Source: an uncultured Fretibacterium sp. (GTDB taxonomy: Bacteria; Synergistota; Synergistia; Synergistales; Aminobacteriaceae). Taken from it: 49,203 bases of DNA. The DNA lies in assembly GCA_937915755.1 (NCBI GenBank), contig CALGGR010000158.1, positions 1-49,203 of the forward strand. The letters run 5' to 3'. Numbering within the stretch: the first letter of the stretch is position 1; the number at the start of each line of letters is the position of its first letter. The notes beneath the pieces were generated by a model that saw only the letters and a list, made by a program, of their open reading frames with translations, did not search any database and was not told where the DNA came from. Of this stretch, positions 32,825 through 41,100 are shown one piece after another. Made by a program: the position numbers and the translations under genes.

Positions 32825-32847
32825 AGTAATAGCCTCCTTGGAATTGA

Positions 32848-32877
32848 TACATCATACGTCTTATGTTTTGTGATGTT
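32848..32877 (-). promoter_or_regulatory. Candidate GntR operator
   Basis: A CATA-N5-TATG inverted repeat (32853-32865) nested within ACATCA...TGATGT arms. It lies just downstream of the gntP -10 box, where a bound repressor would block transcription. Proposed target of the GntR protein encoded next door. Confidence 0.5.
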
Positions 32878-32881
32878 AGGG

Positions 32882-32910
32882 ATTATATAGTTGATGAGCT
32901 AAAATGTCAA
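32882..32910 (-). promoter_or_regulatory. gntP operon promoter
   Basis: Minus-strand TTGACA (32905-32910), 17-bp spacer, TATAAT (32882-32887). Perfect sigma-70 consensus, located between the gntR stop and gntP. Confidence 0.88.
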
Positions 32911-32925
32911 TAAATGAATGTTATT

Positions 32926-33639
32926 CTATCTTTTCTCTGTTTCTTCTTGTTCGATCATTCTAATAATCATCTGACGATTATATGTCAGGTGCATCACCAT
33001 TGCACAGCGCGCGCCTGCTTGGTCTCGTCTTGAAATAGCTTCTGTGATGGCTCGGTGAGTTTCGATAGTCTCTTTAAGGAGTAATCTGTGTGTTACATTC
33101 GCAAACGTAAAAACGGCTGAAACAATAAGGGGGACGAGTTCTTCAACGACGCGGTTTCTGCTGCATTTTGCAATTTTCTTGTGAAACTCAATATCTTTGC
33201 GGACATGATTTTTTCCCGAAAGATAGAGTTTTTCAACTTCATCACAGAGCCTGACTATTTCCTTTATGTCATCGTCCGTAACGTTAACCGCAGCATGGGC
33301 AGCAATTTCTGGCTCAATCATGAGGCGGACATCGAACAGTTCGAGAGCAAGCTGTAACTTGTCGTTGTATCGTGCAAGTCGCAAAGGGTCTTCTTCGACG
33401 GTGCTGGGACTGATGACGAAAGTTCCTGCTCCCTGCCGAACTTCCAGTACACCCTTCGATGAGAGACTCTTCACAGCTTCCCGGATTGTGCTGCGGCCTG
33501 TCCCGAATTTTTCTGCGAGTTCAAATTCGTTAGGAATCTTATCTCCGACCATGATCGGACGCTCCTGAATGTATCTCAGTAGTTCCTCTTCAACCTGGCT
33601 GGAAAGAAGCCCGTGGGTAATTTTTTCAAGCTGCTTCAT
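32926..33639 (-). CDS. GntR/FadR-family transcriptional regulator
   Basis: A 237-residue repressor. The winged helix is at about 12-80 (NEFELAEKFGTGRSTIREAVKSL, GVLEVRQGAGTFV), followed by an all-helical FCD effector domain with the metal-binding pattern D...H...H: FDVRLMIEPEIA, HKKIAKCSRN, and HRAITEAI. It likely senses a pathway sugar acid and controls the gntP promoter 100 bp downstream. GGAGGT is the ribosome site, 11 bases from the ATG. Divergent from the PD-(D/E)XK gene; the 207-bp gap between them is AT-rich with no clear conserved element. Confidence 0.93.
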   Translation of the reverse strand: MKQLEKITHGLLSSQVEEELLRYIQERPIMVGDKIPNEFELAEKFGTGRSTIREAVKSLSSKGVLEVRQGAGTFVISPSTVEEDPLRLARYNDKLQLALELFDVRLMIEPEIAAHAAVNVTDDDIKEIVRLCDEVEKLYLSGKNHVRKDIEFHKKIAKCSRNRVVEELVPLIVSAVFTFANVTHRLLLKETIETHRAITEAISRRDQAGARCAMVMHLTYNRQMIIRMIEQEETEKR

Positions 33640-33847
33640 TCTTTTTGCTCGTACCTCCAGTTTATTGTGTTGTCAGATTTTAGTGTAACCAGTACTGTGT
33701 AATCACTGGATAGTATAAGATTATTGCTTGTATTATTATATTCTTAAGGAAATACGAGGCTGTCCTTAATAAAGTTAGTGCGTAGAAGTCATTGACAAGA
33801 AGAAGCAATTTAGGACAACGAGAAAAATTACTGCACAGGAGGATGAA

Positions 33848-34669
33848 ATGGCTAGGCGAAAAACGAAGACACGTATAAAGCATACAATCAGCTTAGAGAC
33901 ACGAGAACAGATAAGACAGTTGTCGCTGATGAATAATTCTTTCATGAACTTGGCACTGGAGGATAATATTCCTTGCGTTGAGGAAATGTTACGTGTGATA
34001 TTGGGTAAGCCTGATCTGGTAGTGAAGACAGCGCGAACACAAAAAATGTCTCAGGGATTCAAACGGTCAATATATCTGGACATATACGCGGAAGACAGCA
34101 AAGGGACACGCTACAACATAGAAATCCAGCAGTCAAATGAGGGAGCAGACCCCCGGCGCGCCCGCTTTCATATGGGAATGATAGATGTTCATAGCCTGAA
34201 GGCAGGGCAAGACTTCAAGGAACTGCCAGAGTGTTACGTGATATTCATAACGCAGGAAGACGTACTGAAACGCGGCAGGACGATATACACGATCCATAAG
34301 TACATAGACGAGGACTTAGAGGCATTCGATGACGGCTCGCATACAATATACATCAATGGAGCGGCGCATGATGATGGCACAGAGCTGTGGAAGCTGATTC
34401 ATGACTTACATTGCACGAACGCGGAAGATATGTATTTCCCGAGATTGTCGGCGCGAGTACAATATTTGAAGGAGGATGATGAAGGAATGGCAGAAGTGAG
34501 CAACTACTTTGAGGAGTTACAGGCGAAGGCAGCAATGGAAGCCGAGAAGAAGGCGAAAGAAACTATTGCGTTGAAGTTTTTGGAGCTGGATAAATTAACA
34601 CTGGAAGAAATAGCGAAATGCTCCGGGCTGACATTAAAGCGAGTGCAGGTACTTGCAAAGACACTCTAA
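33848..34669 (+). CDS. PD-(D/E)XK nuclease-family protein (Rpn/'transposase' type)
   Basis: A 273-residue protein of the PD-(D/E)XK family commonly annotated as transposase or Rpn-like. The nuclease core is SIYLDIYAEDSKGTRYNIEIQQS (74-96) with D78 and the ExQ motif IEIQQ. The C-terminal DDEGMAEVSNYFEELQAKAAMEAEKKAKETIALKF region is helical and ends in a short helix-turn-helix-like LTLEEIAKCSGLTLKRVQVLAKTL motif. AGGAGG lies 5 bases before the ATG. No terminal inverted repeats or target duplication are seen, so transposition is not supported. Its end overlaps the start of the Crp/Fnr gene by 52 bp. Confidence 0.82.
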   Translation: MARRKTKTRIKHTISLETREQIRQLSLMNNSFMNLALEDNIPCVEEMLRVILGKPDLVVKTARTQKMSQGFKRSIYLDIYAEDSKGTRYNIEIQQSNEGADPRRARFHMGMIDVHSLKAGQDFKELPECYVIFITQEDVLKRGRTIYTIHKYIDEDLEAFDDGSHTIYINGAAHDDGTELWKLIHDLHCTNAEDMYFPRLSARVQYLKEDDEGMAEVSNYFEELQAKAAMEAEKKAKETIALKFLELDKLTLEEIAKCSGLTLKRVQVLAKTL

Positions 34670-35313
34670 ACCATATTGGTGAACTTTTGCGAGACTCAGG
34701 GATTTTCGCGGGTTTCAGTGAGTCCGAATACAACGAGGCAATAACCCGTATAAGCGCAGGGGAATGCTCGTACCCAAAAGGACAGCTCATCTTCTCGGCA
34801 GGAGACGTAACCGAGAGGATGGGGCTTATAATTTCCGGGAGCGTTACGGTTGAGAGCTCTGACATGTGGGGGAACGTTACACTGTTGAGCCTTGTCAGTG
34901 AGGGTGAATATTTTGCGGAGACATATGCGCTTCTCGGTGAACCTATGATGGTTGACGTTCGTGCAAACGAGGATAGCAGGATATTGTTCCTGAGAGTGAG
35001 AGGAATAAATCATTCCGGCAAATGGACGCTGAAACTTACGCAGAACCTTCTCACCATTCTCGCGCGCAAAAACCTTCACTTATCGGAGCGGTCGTTCATA
35101 AATTCCGGGAAATCTATACGCCGAAAAGTCATGAGCTACCTCAACGCCCTTTCACTTCGCAAAAACTCGCGGGACTTCACGATACCTTTCAACCGTCAGC
35201 AGATGGCGGACTATCTCAACACCGACAGGAGCGCACTCTCGAAGGAACTGTGCCTTATTAGAAACGAGGGACTAATCAGTTTCAGGAAGAATCACTTTAT
35301 CCTTAACGTATAA
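34618..35313 (+). CDS. Crp/Fnr-family transcriptional regulator
   Basis: A 231-residue protein with an N-terminal cyclic-nucleotide-binding-like beta barrel (SYPKGQLIFSAGDVTERMGLIISGSV, about 52-77; GEYFAETYALLG) and a C-terminal winged helix (FTIPFNRQQMADYLNTDRSALSKELCLIRNEGLI, 187-220). There are no Fnr-type Fe-S cysteines and no canonical cAMP Arg/Ser pair, so the signal is unknown. The start is uncertain: ATG 34618 has GGAAGA upstream but overlaps the nuclease gene by 52 bp, and no better in-frame start precedes the conserved LLRDSGIFAGFSESE. hcp regulators of this family exist, so control of hcp is a possibility only. Confidence 0.85.
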   Translation: MLRADIKASAGTCKDTLNHIGELLRDSGIFAGFSESEYNEAITRISAGECSYPKGQLIFSAGDVTERMGLIISGSVTVESSDMWGNVTLLSLVSEGEYFAETYALLGEPMMVDVRANEDSRILFLRVRGINHSGKWTLKLTQNLLTILARKNLHLSERSFINSGKSIRRKVMSYLNALSLRKNSRDFTIPFNRQQMADYLNTDRSALSKELCLIRNEGLISFRKNHFILNV

Positions 35314-35338
35314 TTTTACGTAATAAGGAGGAATGGAT

Positions 35339-36601
35339 TTGCAAGTTTCAGGAATTGGAATATACAGACTAATATCGGGAGCATTCTTCAATCTCGGAGG
35401 ACTCCAGATACTCAAGCGAAAGTACAGAGACAGCATCACCGAACGCACAGGACATGTTTATGATATGCCGGAAAATCCAGTGTGGGTTCACGCCGTCTCA
35501 GTCGGTGAGGTACAGTCAGCAAGCTCTTTAATCCGCCGGATAAAATCAAGAAGCACATACCCTTGCATAATCTCAACCGTAACACCTACAGGGCGGAACA
35601 TGGCCGAGAGATTGCTTTCCGGAGTTGTTGACCGAATAATCTACAGTCCTTTCGACGCAAGAAAGTTCGTAACACGCTCACTCGATGCCGTGAAACCAGC
35701 AATATATATCACTATGGAGACGGAATTGTGGCCTGAGATTCTGACGCAGTTGAAGGCGCGGAATATCCCAGCGTTTCTGGCGAACGGGAGACTCTCGGAC
35801 AAGAGTTTTCGGCGAATGAGGAGGACAAAATTTTTCTGGCGCGGAATATTGGGCTGCCTCTCGAAATTGATGGTGCGCTTTGACGATGACAGGGAGAAAT
35901 TCGCAGCATTGGGAGTACCTTCGGAGAAGATTGTTGTTACGGGGGACTGCAAGGTTGACACTCTCCTTGACAGGCGAAAGGTAACCAATCCCGAAAAATG
36001 GGGCTGGCTGAAGAACGGAAAGTCTCCTCTCTTCACAGCAGGAAGCACTCACTCTGGCGAGGATGAAGTTGTGATCTCAGCATTTAGAATGACGAGGCGG
36101 AAATTCCCGGGCGCAAAGCTTGCGATTGTTCCGCGACATCCAGAACGCGCACTGATGACGGTTGCCTCAGCGTTGCCGTATGATGACATTCACGCTGATC
36201 TTCTCTCACGAATCGAGCCGGGCAATAATTCAGCAGACGTTATCGTTGTCGACAAGATCGGTGTACTCTTTGACCTATACGCCGCGAGTGATGCTGTGTT
36301 CATCGGAGGTAGTCTTGTTCAGAAGGGCGGACAGAATCCATTTGAGCCTGCACTTTTCGGACTTCCTGCGATTCACGGGCCATGTATGACGGATTTCCCC
36401 GACACTGAGCGAATGGACTCGATGGGTGCGGCCATGTGCGTACACAACGACTCTGAACTCGCTAAGGCTTGGTGCGATTGCCTTGAGCCTGAGAACATTA
36501 AACTTGCGCTGAAGAACTGCAACGCTTACTTCAACACTCTTGGAGGCGCGGCAAAAAAGACTTGGGCAGAAATCGAAGCCTATATGATGTCAGAAAGATG
36601 A
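35339..36601 (+). CDS. waaA: 3-deoxy-D-manno-octulosonic acid (Kdo) transferase
   Basis: Transfers Kdo from CMP-Kdo to lipid A at the inner membrane, so the cell makes LPS. 420 residues; membrane-anchor N-terminus, then VWVHAVSVGEVQSA, STVTPTGRNMAE, METELWPEILTQLKARNIPAFLANGRLSDKSF in outline, and the GT-B C-terminal domain with FIGGSLVQKGGQNPFEPA. I place the start at TTG 35339. The ATG two codons earlier sits 1 base from the AAGGAGG site, too close, whereas the TTG is 7 bases away. The GNAT gene overlaps the stop by 4 bp. Confidence 0.94.
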   Translation: MQVSGIGIYRLISGAFFNLGGLQILKRKYRDSITERTGHVYDMPENPVWVHAVSVGEVQSASSLIRRIKSRSTYPCIISTVTPTGRNMAERLLSGVVDRIIYSPFDARKFVTRSLDAVKPAIYITMETELWPEILTQLKARNIPAFLANGRLSDKSFRRMRRTKFFWRGILGCLSKLMVRFDDDREKFAALGVPSEKIVVTGDCKVDTLLDRRKVTNPEKWGWLKNGKSPLFTAGSTHSGEDEVVISAFRMTRRKFPGAKLAIVPRHPERALMTVASALPYDDIHADLLSRIEPGNNSADVIVVDKIGVLFDLYAASDAVFIGGSLVQKGGQNPFEPALFGLPAIHGPCMTDFPDTERMDSMGAAMCVHNDSELAKAWCDCLEPENIKLALKNCNAYFNTLGGAAKKTWAEIEAYMMSER

Positions 36602-37068
36602 TCATAGAGACAGAACGCCTGAGAATATATCCCGCAGACAAAAGCCGAATGGACGCTCTGATTTCCTCCGAACCTGACGATGAACTCAGGGCGGCTTACT
36701 CCGAGATGCTTGGAAACTGCCTGAAGTACCCAGACAAATGGGAATGGTATGCAATGTGGGTGATTGAGCTTCATGACGGCACACACATCGGCGGATTATG
36801 CTTCAAGGGAATCAACACGTATGGTGCAGCAGAAATAGGGTACGGAATTTCGGAAGAATATCAGAATAGAGGCTACGGGACTGAGGCGGTCAAGGCAATT
36901 TCAGGCTGGGCTTTCAAGAATCCTAATCTAAACGCCATCGAAGCAGAGACAGACCCTGACAATGCGGCGTCAATAAGAGCGCTTGAGAAGTGCGGATTTA
37001 TAGCAAACGGAAAATTCGGCGAAGAAGGACTACGTTTTGTGCTTGACAGAAATGTGAGTGAGGGATAA
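36598..37068 (+). CDS. GNAT-family N-acetyltransferase
   Basis: A 156-residue acetyltransferase (MIIETERLRIYP start) of the RimJ/RimL-like GNAT group. Acetyl-CoA binding motif A is EIGYGISEEYQNRGYGTEAVKAI with R/Q-x-x-G-Y/G, followed by AETDPDNAASIRALEKCGF, typical of this family. The ATG at 36598 overlaps the kdtA stop (ATGA), giving coupled translation. The substrate is unknown; co-transcription with kdtA hints at an envelope sugar but does not prove it. Its last codons contain the -35 box of the tRNA promoter. Confidence 0.9.
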   Translation: MIIETERLRIYPADKSRMDALISSEPDDELRAAYSEMLGNCLKYPDKWEWYAMWVIELHDGTHIGGLCFKGINTYGAAEIGYGISEEYQNRGYGTEAVKAISGWAFKNPNLNAIEAETDPDNAASIRALEKCGFIANGKFGEEGLRFVLDRNVSEG

Positions 37069-37071
37069 AAT
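37043..37071 (+). promoter_or_regulatory. Promoter of the tRNA cluster
   Basis: TTGACA (37043-37048), 17-bp spacer, TAAAAT (37066-37071), 22 bp before tRNA-Val. The -35 box lies inside the end of the GNAT gene. Confidence 0.88.
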
Positions 37072-37092
37072 ACTCCCTGTTGTTCGACCAAG

Positions 37093-37167
37093 GGCGGATA
37101 GTTCAGCGGTAGAACACCTGCTTTACACGCAGGGGGTCGTAGGTTCGAACCCTGCTTCGCCCACCAG
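37093..37167 (+). tRNA. tRNA-Val(TAC)
   Basis: 75 nt including encoded CCA. Acceptor GGGCGGA/TTCGCCC, anticodon loop TTTACAC with TAC, T loop TTCGAAC. First of four. Confidence 0.96.
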
Positions 37168-37182
37168 ATTTAAGATTACGCG

Positions 37183-37259
37183 GGGTCGTAGCTCAGTCGG
37201 TTTAGAGTGTCGGCCTGTCACGCCGAAGGTCGCGAGTTCAAGTCTCGTCGGCCCCGCCA
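37183..37259 (+). tRNA. tRNA-Asp(GTC)
   Basis: 77 nt including encoded CCA. Acceptor GGGGTCG/CGGCCCC, anticodon arm CGGCC-TGTCA-CGCCG with GTC, discriminator G as expected for tRNA-Asp. Confidence 0.96.
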
Positions 37260-37275
37260 ATAAAATCACGCTCAG

Positions 37276-37351
37276 GGCGGGATAGCTCAGATGGTAGAGC
37301 AATGGACTGAAAATCCATGTGTCCCCGGTTCGATTCTGGGTCCCGCCACCA
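37276..37351 (+). tRNA. tRNA-Phe(GAA)
   Basis: 76 nt including encoded CCA. Acceptor GGCGGGA/TCCCGCC, anticodon loop CTGAAAA with GAA, T loop TTCGATT. Confidence 0.96.
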
Positions 37352-37366
37352 GTACAAACTAGAATT

Positions 37367-37441
37367 GCGGAAGTAGCTCAGGGGTAGAGCACAACCTTGC
37401 CAAGGTTGGGGTCGCGGGTTCAAATCCCGTCTTCCGCTCCA
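37367..37441 (+). tRNA. tRNA-Gly(GCC)
   Basis: 75 nt including encoded CCA. Acceptor GCGGAAG/CTTCCGC, anticodon loop TTGCCAA with GCC, T loop TTCAAAT. Last of the cluster. Confidence 0.96.
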
Positions 37442-37457
37442 AAAATATGAATGTAAC

Positions 37458-37493
37458 AGCTTCAGGGTTAGTAACGAACTCTGGAGCTTTTTT
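37458..37493 (+). terminator. tRNA cluster terminator
   Basis: AGCTTCAG/CTGGAGCT stem (one G-U) extended by GGTT/AACT pairs, 7-nt loop, followed by TTTTTT. Confidence 0.9.
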
Positions 37494-37588
37494 GTAGGCA
37501 TATATAATTCAATTCTTAGTAACGGTTATTACCGGGAAAGTAAAGGACTTCCTCATGGGTAGAAATAGAAAGGCAGGTAAATTTTCAC

Positions 37589-38866
37589 GTGGACTACAGC
37601 GAACTTGAAGAGAGACTCATTAAAACGCGCAGAGATTTCCACAAATACCCCGAATCAGGCTGGACAGAATTTCGCACATGCTCGCTAATTGCACAGAGGC
37701 TCATGGAACTGGGCTACACTCTAAGGCTCGGCCTCGAAGTAATAGATCCTGACTCCGTAATGGGTCGTCCCTCCGAAAATGTGATAGCCTCGAACATTCA
37801 GCGGGCATTGTCTCAGGGCGGAAATCCCGAAATGATAGCGGCACTTCACGGATACACCGGCATTGTCGCAGAGCTTGACACAGGAAGACCAGGCCCGGTT
37901 GTCGCGTTGCGTTTTGATATGGATTGCGTTGAAGTTCAGGAGGATATGAAGGACTCACACAGGCCAGCGCGTGAAGGTTTCTCAAGCGTCAATAACGGAT
38001 TGTGCCATTCATGCGGACATGACGCACATATGGCAATAGGACTCGGAATTGCTGAGGTCTTGATGTCCGAACGCGGTAATTTCAAGGGGAAAATCCGCCT
38101 AATCTTCCAGCCGGGAGAAGAAGGGTGCAGGGGAGCTTACGCGATGATGAGGAAGGGTGTCGTCGATGATGCTGATTACTTCATGGCGATTCACATCGGA
38201 ATGGGAGTGCCTTCGGGAGTTTTCGCTCTCAACATTTCGGGATACCTCGCTACGACGAAGATTGACGCGGAATTTTCGGGGGTACCTGCACACGCGGCGG
38301 CATCTCCGCACAAAGGACGAAACGCATTACTTGCGGCATGTTCGGCGGCACTTGGGCTTCACTCAATCGCGCCTCATTCGGACGGTGCAATGCGTATAAA
38401 TGTCGGCACACTAAACGCTGGAACAGGGAGGAACGTCATCGCTGATCATGCGTCAATGAGGATAGAGACGCGCGGGGAGACTCAGGAGATTGCCGACTAT
38501 GTATATTCTCGGGCTGTTGAAGTCCTGAAGGGTGCGGCAATGATGTACGGTGCTGAAGTGAAAATCTCGAAAGCTGGCGAAGGTACAACGGCTGAAGGTA
38601 GCGCGGAGATGATGAGGATTTCGGGGGAGACTGTGAGGGGTCTGGGGATATTCTCGGAGGTTGAAGATACGGTATTCGCGGGGGCGAGCGAAGATGCTAC
38701 GTGGTTCATGAGGCGGGTGCAGTCTCATGGTGGGCAGGCAGTGTATCTGGGTCTCGGAAGCGACATCACCGCACCGCACCACAACGGGAGATTTGACATT
38801 GATGAGAGCGTGATGATTAACGGGGTGAAAGCACTGACCGCAATTACTGAACGTTTGATGTCATGA
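37589..38866 (+). CDS. AbgA-like amidohydrolase (M20 peptidase family)
   Basis: A 425-residue zinc-type hydrolase of the M20D group, closest by motif to p-aminobenzoyl-glutamate hydrolase subunit A: FHKYPESGWTEFRT, SVMGRPSENVIA, ALSQGGNPEMIAALHGYTGIVAELDTG in outline, then metal ligands C142, H144 (SCGHDAHM) and E177/E178 (FQPGEEG), and a C-terminal H in ITAPHHNGRFD. Likely cleaves an amide from a folate breakdown product or an acyl-amino acid. The start is GTG 37589, with a modest GGCAGG ribosome site. Single gene, convergent with grpB 5 bp away and without an obvious terminator. Confidence 0.88.
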   Translation: MDYSELEERLIKTRRDFHKYPESGWTEFRTCSLIAQRLMELGYTLRLGLEVIDPDSVMGRPSENVIASNIQRALSQGGNPEMIAALHGYTGIVAELDTGRPGPVVALRFDMDCVEVQEDMKDSHRPAREGFSSVNNGLCHSCGHDAHMAIGLGIAEVLMSERGNFKGKIRLIFQPGEEGCRGAYAMMRKGVVDDADYFMAIHIGMGVPSGVFALNISGYLATTKIDAEFSGVPAHAAASPHKGRNALLAACSAALGLHSIAPHSDGAMRINVGTLNAGTGRNVIADHASMRIETRGETQEIADYVYSRAVEVLKGAAMMYGAEVKISKAGEGTTAEGSAEMMRISGETVRGLGIFSEVEDTVFAGASEDATWFMRRVQSHGGQAVYLGLGSDITAPHHNGRFDIDESVMINGVKALTAITERLMS

Positions 38867-38871
38867 CAAAA

Positions 38872-39438
38872 TCAATATCGTTTTCCAAATTCTTTAACAG
38901 CCTCAGATGTCCACTTACGTATAAAGTCCGATTTTGACTCCGTGTATGCGTCCCTGTTATGCTCATACTTCTTCCAGAGTTCCATCTTCAAGGCTTCATA
39001 TTCCCTTGCTACATTCGGGTGCGCGTTCAGATAATCCCTGAAATACAATTCATCATTGTCGCCCTCATACCTGAGATGAACATGATAAACTTTGTCTGCA
39101 AAACCTTCCTTCGTATATCCCCTATTGAGCGAGATTCTATTCTTATCAGAGGACATTCTTATAAAGCCATTTTGTTCAATCGTCTGAGCAACCTCTTCTA
39201 ACATAGCAGATGGTGATATTTCAATCAGCACATCAACGATGTCTTTTGCCCAAATGCCGTTGATTGCGGTACTCCCAATATGGCTGACTCTTGTAATTGG
39301 GTAATCCGACAAGAGATTTCCCAAAAATTCCTCAATTTCTTTATAATCCGACTTCCATTCATCATTATGCTCAACAAGAAATATGGGAAACAACTCCCAC
39401 AATTCCGAAAGAGACATCTCAGAAAGTTCTTTCCCCAT
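38872..39438 (-). CDS. GrpB family protein (UPF0157)
   Basis: A 188-residue protein with the nucleotidyltransferase-like GrpB domain. VEHNDEWKSDYKEIEEFL and the active-site-like SHIGSTAINGIWAKDIVDVLIEI (about 51-73) match the family GSTAVPGLxAKPxIDI pattern, with Asn for Pro and an acidic Asp conserved. The activity of GrpB proteins is not settled. C-terminal YRDYLRAHPE-like YFRDYLNAHPNVAREYEALK is also typical. It lies 10 bp upstream-side of the UPF0210 gene's end on the same strand; no ribosome site is clear. Confidence 0.88.
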   Translation of the reverse strand: MGKELSEMSLSELWELFPIFLVEHNDEWKSDYKEIEEFLGNLLSDYPITRVSHIGSTAINGIWAKDIVDVLIEISPSAMLEEVAQTIEQNGFIRMSSDKNRISLNRGYTKEGFADKVYHVHLRYEGDNDELYFRDYLNAHPNVAREYEALKMELWKKYEHNRDAYTESKSDFIRKWTSEAVKEFGKRY

Positions 39439-39448
39439 CTTCGTATTT

Positions 39449-40807
39449 TTAATTTCTCAGACTGTGAATAGGTGCAGGTATCCTTCCGCCCCTCGCAATA
39501 AATTCCGAACTCCCCGCACTGTTCACGCTCATAACAGGAGCATTCCCCAGCAATCCCCCGAACTCCACAGAATCACCGACGCTCTTCCCGGGCGCAGGGA
39601 TTATCCTTACAGCTGTAGTCTTGTTGTTGATGACCCCTATAGCCGCCTCGTCAGCAATTATCGCCGAAATCGTCTCCGCGCTCGTATCTCCCGGTACAGC
39701 TATCATGTCAAGCCCAACTGAGCATACGCACGTCATGGCTTCAAGTTTCTCGATGCTGAGGCTTCCAGACGTCACAGCCTCAATCATTCCCTCGTCCTCG
39801 CTGACTGGGATAAATGCCCCCGACAGCCCGCCGACATGGCCCGATGCCATTACGCCGCCCTTCTTCACAGCGTCATTCAAGAGTGCAAGTGCCGCAGTCG
39901 TCCCGTGAGTCCCACAGACCTCCAAGCCCATTTCCTCAAGGATCCTTGCTACTGAGTCGCCCTTCGCCGGAGTAGGTGCTAATGACAAATCGACAATCCC
40001 AAATGGAACGCCCAATCTCTCGGACGCTGCATTTGCAACAACCTGACCCATTCGCGTAATTCTGAAGGCTGTCCTCTTTACCGTCTCAGCAACAACGTCA
40101 AAGCTCGCTCCCTTAACGTCCTGCAACGCCCTCAGCACTACGCCCGGCCCTGAGACACCCACATTGATGACGCACTCAGGTTCCCCCGCGCCGTGAAACG
40201 CTCCGGCCATGAATGGATTATCCTCGACAGCGTTCGCGAAGACAACAAGTTTCGCACAGCCCAAACCGTCATTTTCTGCCGTCATTTCTGCGGTTGACTT
40301 TATGATCCGCCCCATCAATGCCACAGCGTCCATATTGATTCCGGCCTTTGTTGTCGCAACGTTCACGCTCGAACACACAAGCCCAGTATTCGCTAACGTC
40401 TCAGGAATTGACATTATGAGCTTTCGGTCTGACTCGGTGAATCCTTTGTGTACAAGCGCGGAATAACCGCCGATGAAATTCACACCGCATTCACGGGCTG
40501 AATCATCGAGAGCCTTGCCGATCACCAAATATTCATCACCATCACATGACGCTGCTACCTGTGCGATTGGTGTAACGGAGATTCTTTTGTTGATGATTGG
40601 GATACCGTACTCGCGCTCGATTTCTTCACCTGTTGCTACAAGTCTTTCTGCTTTCCTGCAAATCTTGTCGTGAATCTTTCGGGCGCATTTTTGAATGTCA
40701 GAGTCCGCGCAGTCATAGAGTGATATTCCGAGAGTTATTGTACGAATGTCGAGGTGCTGGTGGTCAATCATGTTGACCGTCTGCATTATGTCGGAAATAT
40801 TCAGCAT
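39449..40807 (-). CDS. UPF0210 (PFL/DUF711) family protein
   Basis: A 452-residue protein of the UPF0210 family, with text such as SIPETLANTGLVCSSVNVATTKAGINMDAVALMG in outline, VDLSLAPTPAKGDSVA, and the C-terminal INNKTTAVRIIPAPGKSVGD. A distant glycyl-radical-enzyme-like fold has been noted for the family, but I see no glycyl motif and the activity is unknown. The start MLNISDIMQTVNMIDHQHLD at 40807 is chosen because AAGGGG lies 6 bases upstream. It follows a UPF0237 ACT-domain gene by 10 bp, a very conserved pairing, suggesting the ACT protein senses an amino acid for it. Confidence 0.92.
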   Translation of the reverse strand: MLNISDIMQTVNMIDHQHLDIRTITLGISLYDCADSDIQKCARKIHDKICRKAERLVATGEEIEREYGIPIINKRISVTPIAQVAASCDGDEYLVIGKALDDSARECGVNFIGGYSALVHKGFTESDRKLIMSIPETLANTGLVCSSVNVATTKAGINMDAVALMGRIIKSTAEMTAENDGLGCAKLVVFANAVEDNPFMAGAFHGAGEPECVINVGVSGPGVVLRALQDVKGASFDVVAETVKRTAFRITRMGQVVANAASERLGVPFGIVDLSLAPTPAKGDSVARILEEMGLEVCGTHGTTAALALLNDAVKKGGVMASGHVGGLSGAFIPVSEDEGMIEAVTSGSLSIEKLEAMTCVCSVGLDMIAVPGDTSAETISAIIADEAAIGVINNKTTAVRIIPAPGKSVGDSVEFGGLLGNAPVMSVNSAGSSEFIARGGRIPAPIHSLRN

Positions 40808-40817
40808 TTTTTGCCCC

Positions 40818-41087
40818 TTACACCCTGTGCATTGCCTCGAATATGTCTGCCCTCTGAATGTGAATGCTGAGGGATTCTTCTTCACCGCGAGAAATCAAAG
40901 CCGCACGAATTTCATCAAACGTGTGCGATGAAGTCCCAGTGTCAACAAGAAGTGTCATCGTGAAAATTCCTTCCATTACCGTCTGATTGAGGTCGAGAAT
41001 GTTCACGCCCATATCAGCGAGAAGTGAGCATACCCCCGCTATAATCCCCACTCTGTCAGGGGCTGTAACTGTCATAATTGCCTTCAT
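40818..41087 (-). CDS. ACT-domain protein (UPF0237)
   Basis: An 89-residue single ACT domain: MTVTAPDRVGIIAGVCSLLADMGVNILDL at the N-terminus is the ligand-binding beta-alpha unit, followed by FTMTLLVD. Such proteins resemble GcvR and bind small ligands, probably amino acids, as dimers. GAGGAAATTTTC is the ribosome region. Encoded immediately upstream of the UPF0210 gene and 13 bp after the CDF transporter. Confidence 0.92.
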   Translation of the reverse strand: MKAIMTVTAPDRVGIIAGVCSLLADMGVNILDLNQTVMEGIFTMTLLVDTGTSSHTFDEIRAALISRGEEESLSIHIQRADIFEAMHRV

Positions 41088-41100
41088 GAAAATTTCCTCC

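Noticed and set aside
33733..33825. Imperfect GTCCTTAA / TTTAGGAC inverted repeat before the PD-(D/E)XK gene, as insertion-sequence end
   Set aside because: Arms match 7 of 8 bases about 60 bp apart on one side of the gene only; no partner at the other end and no target duplication.
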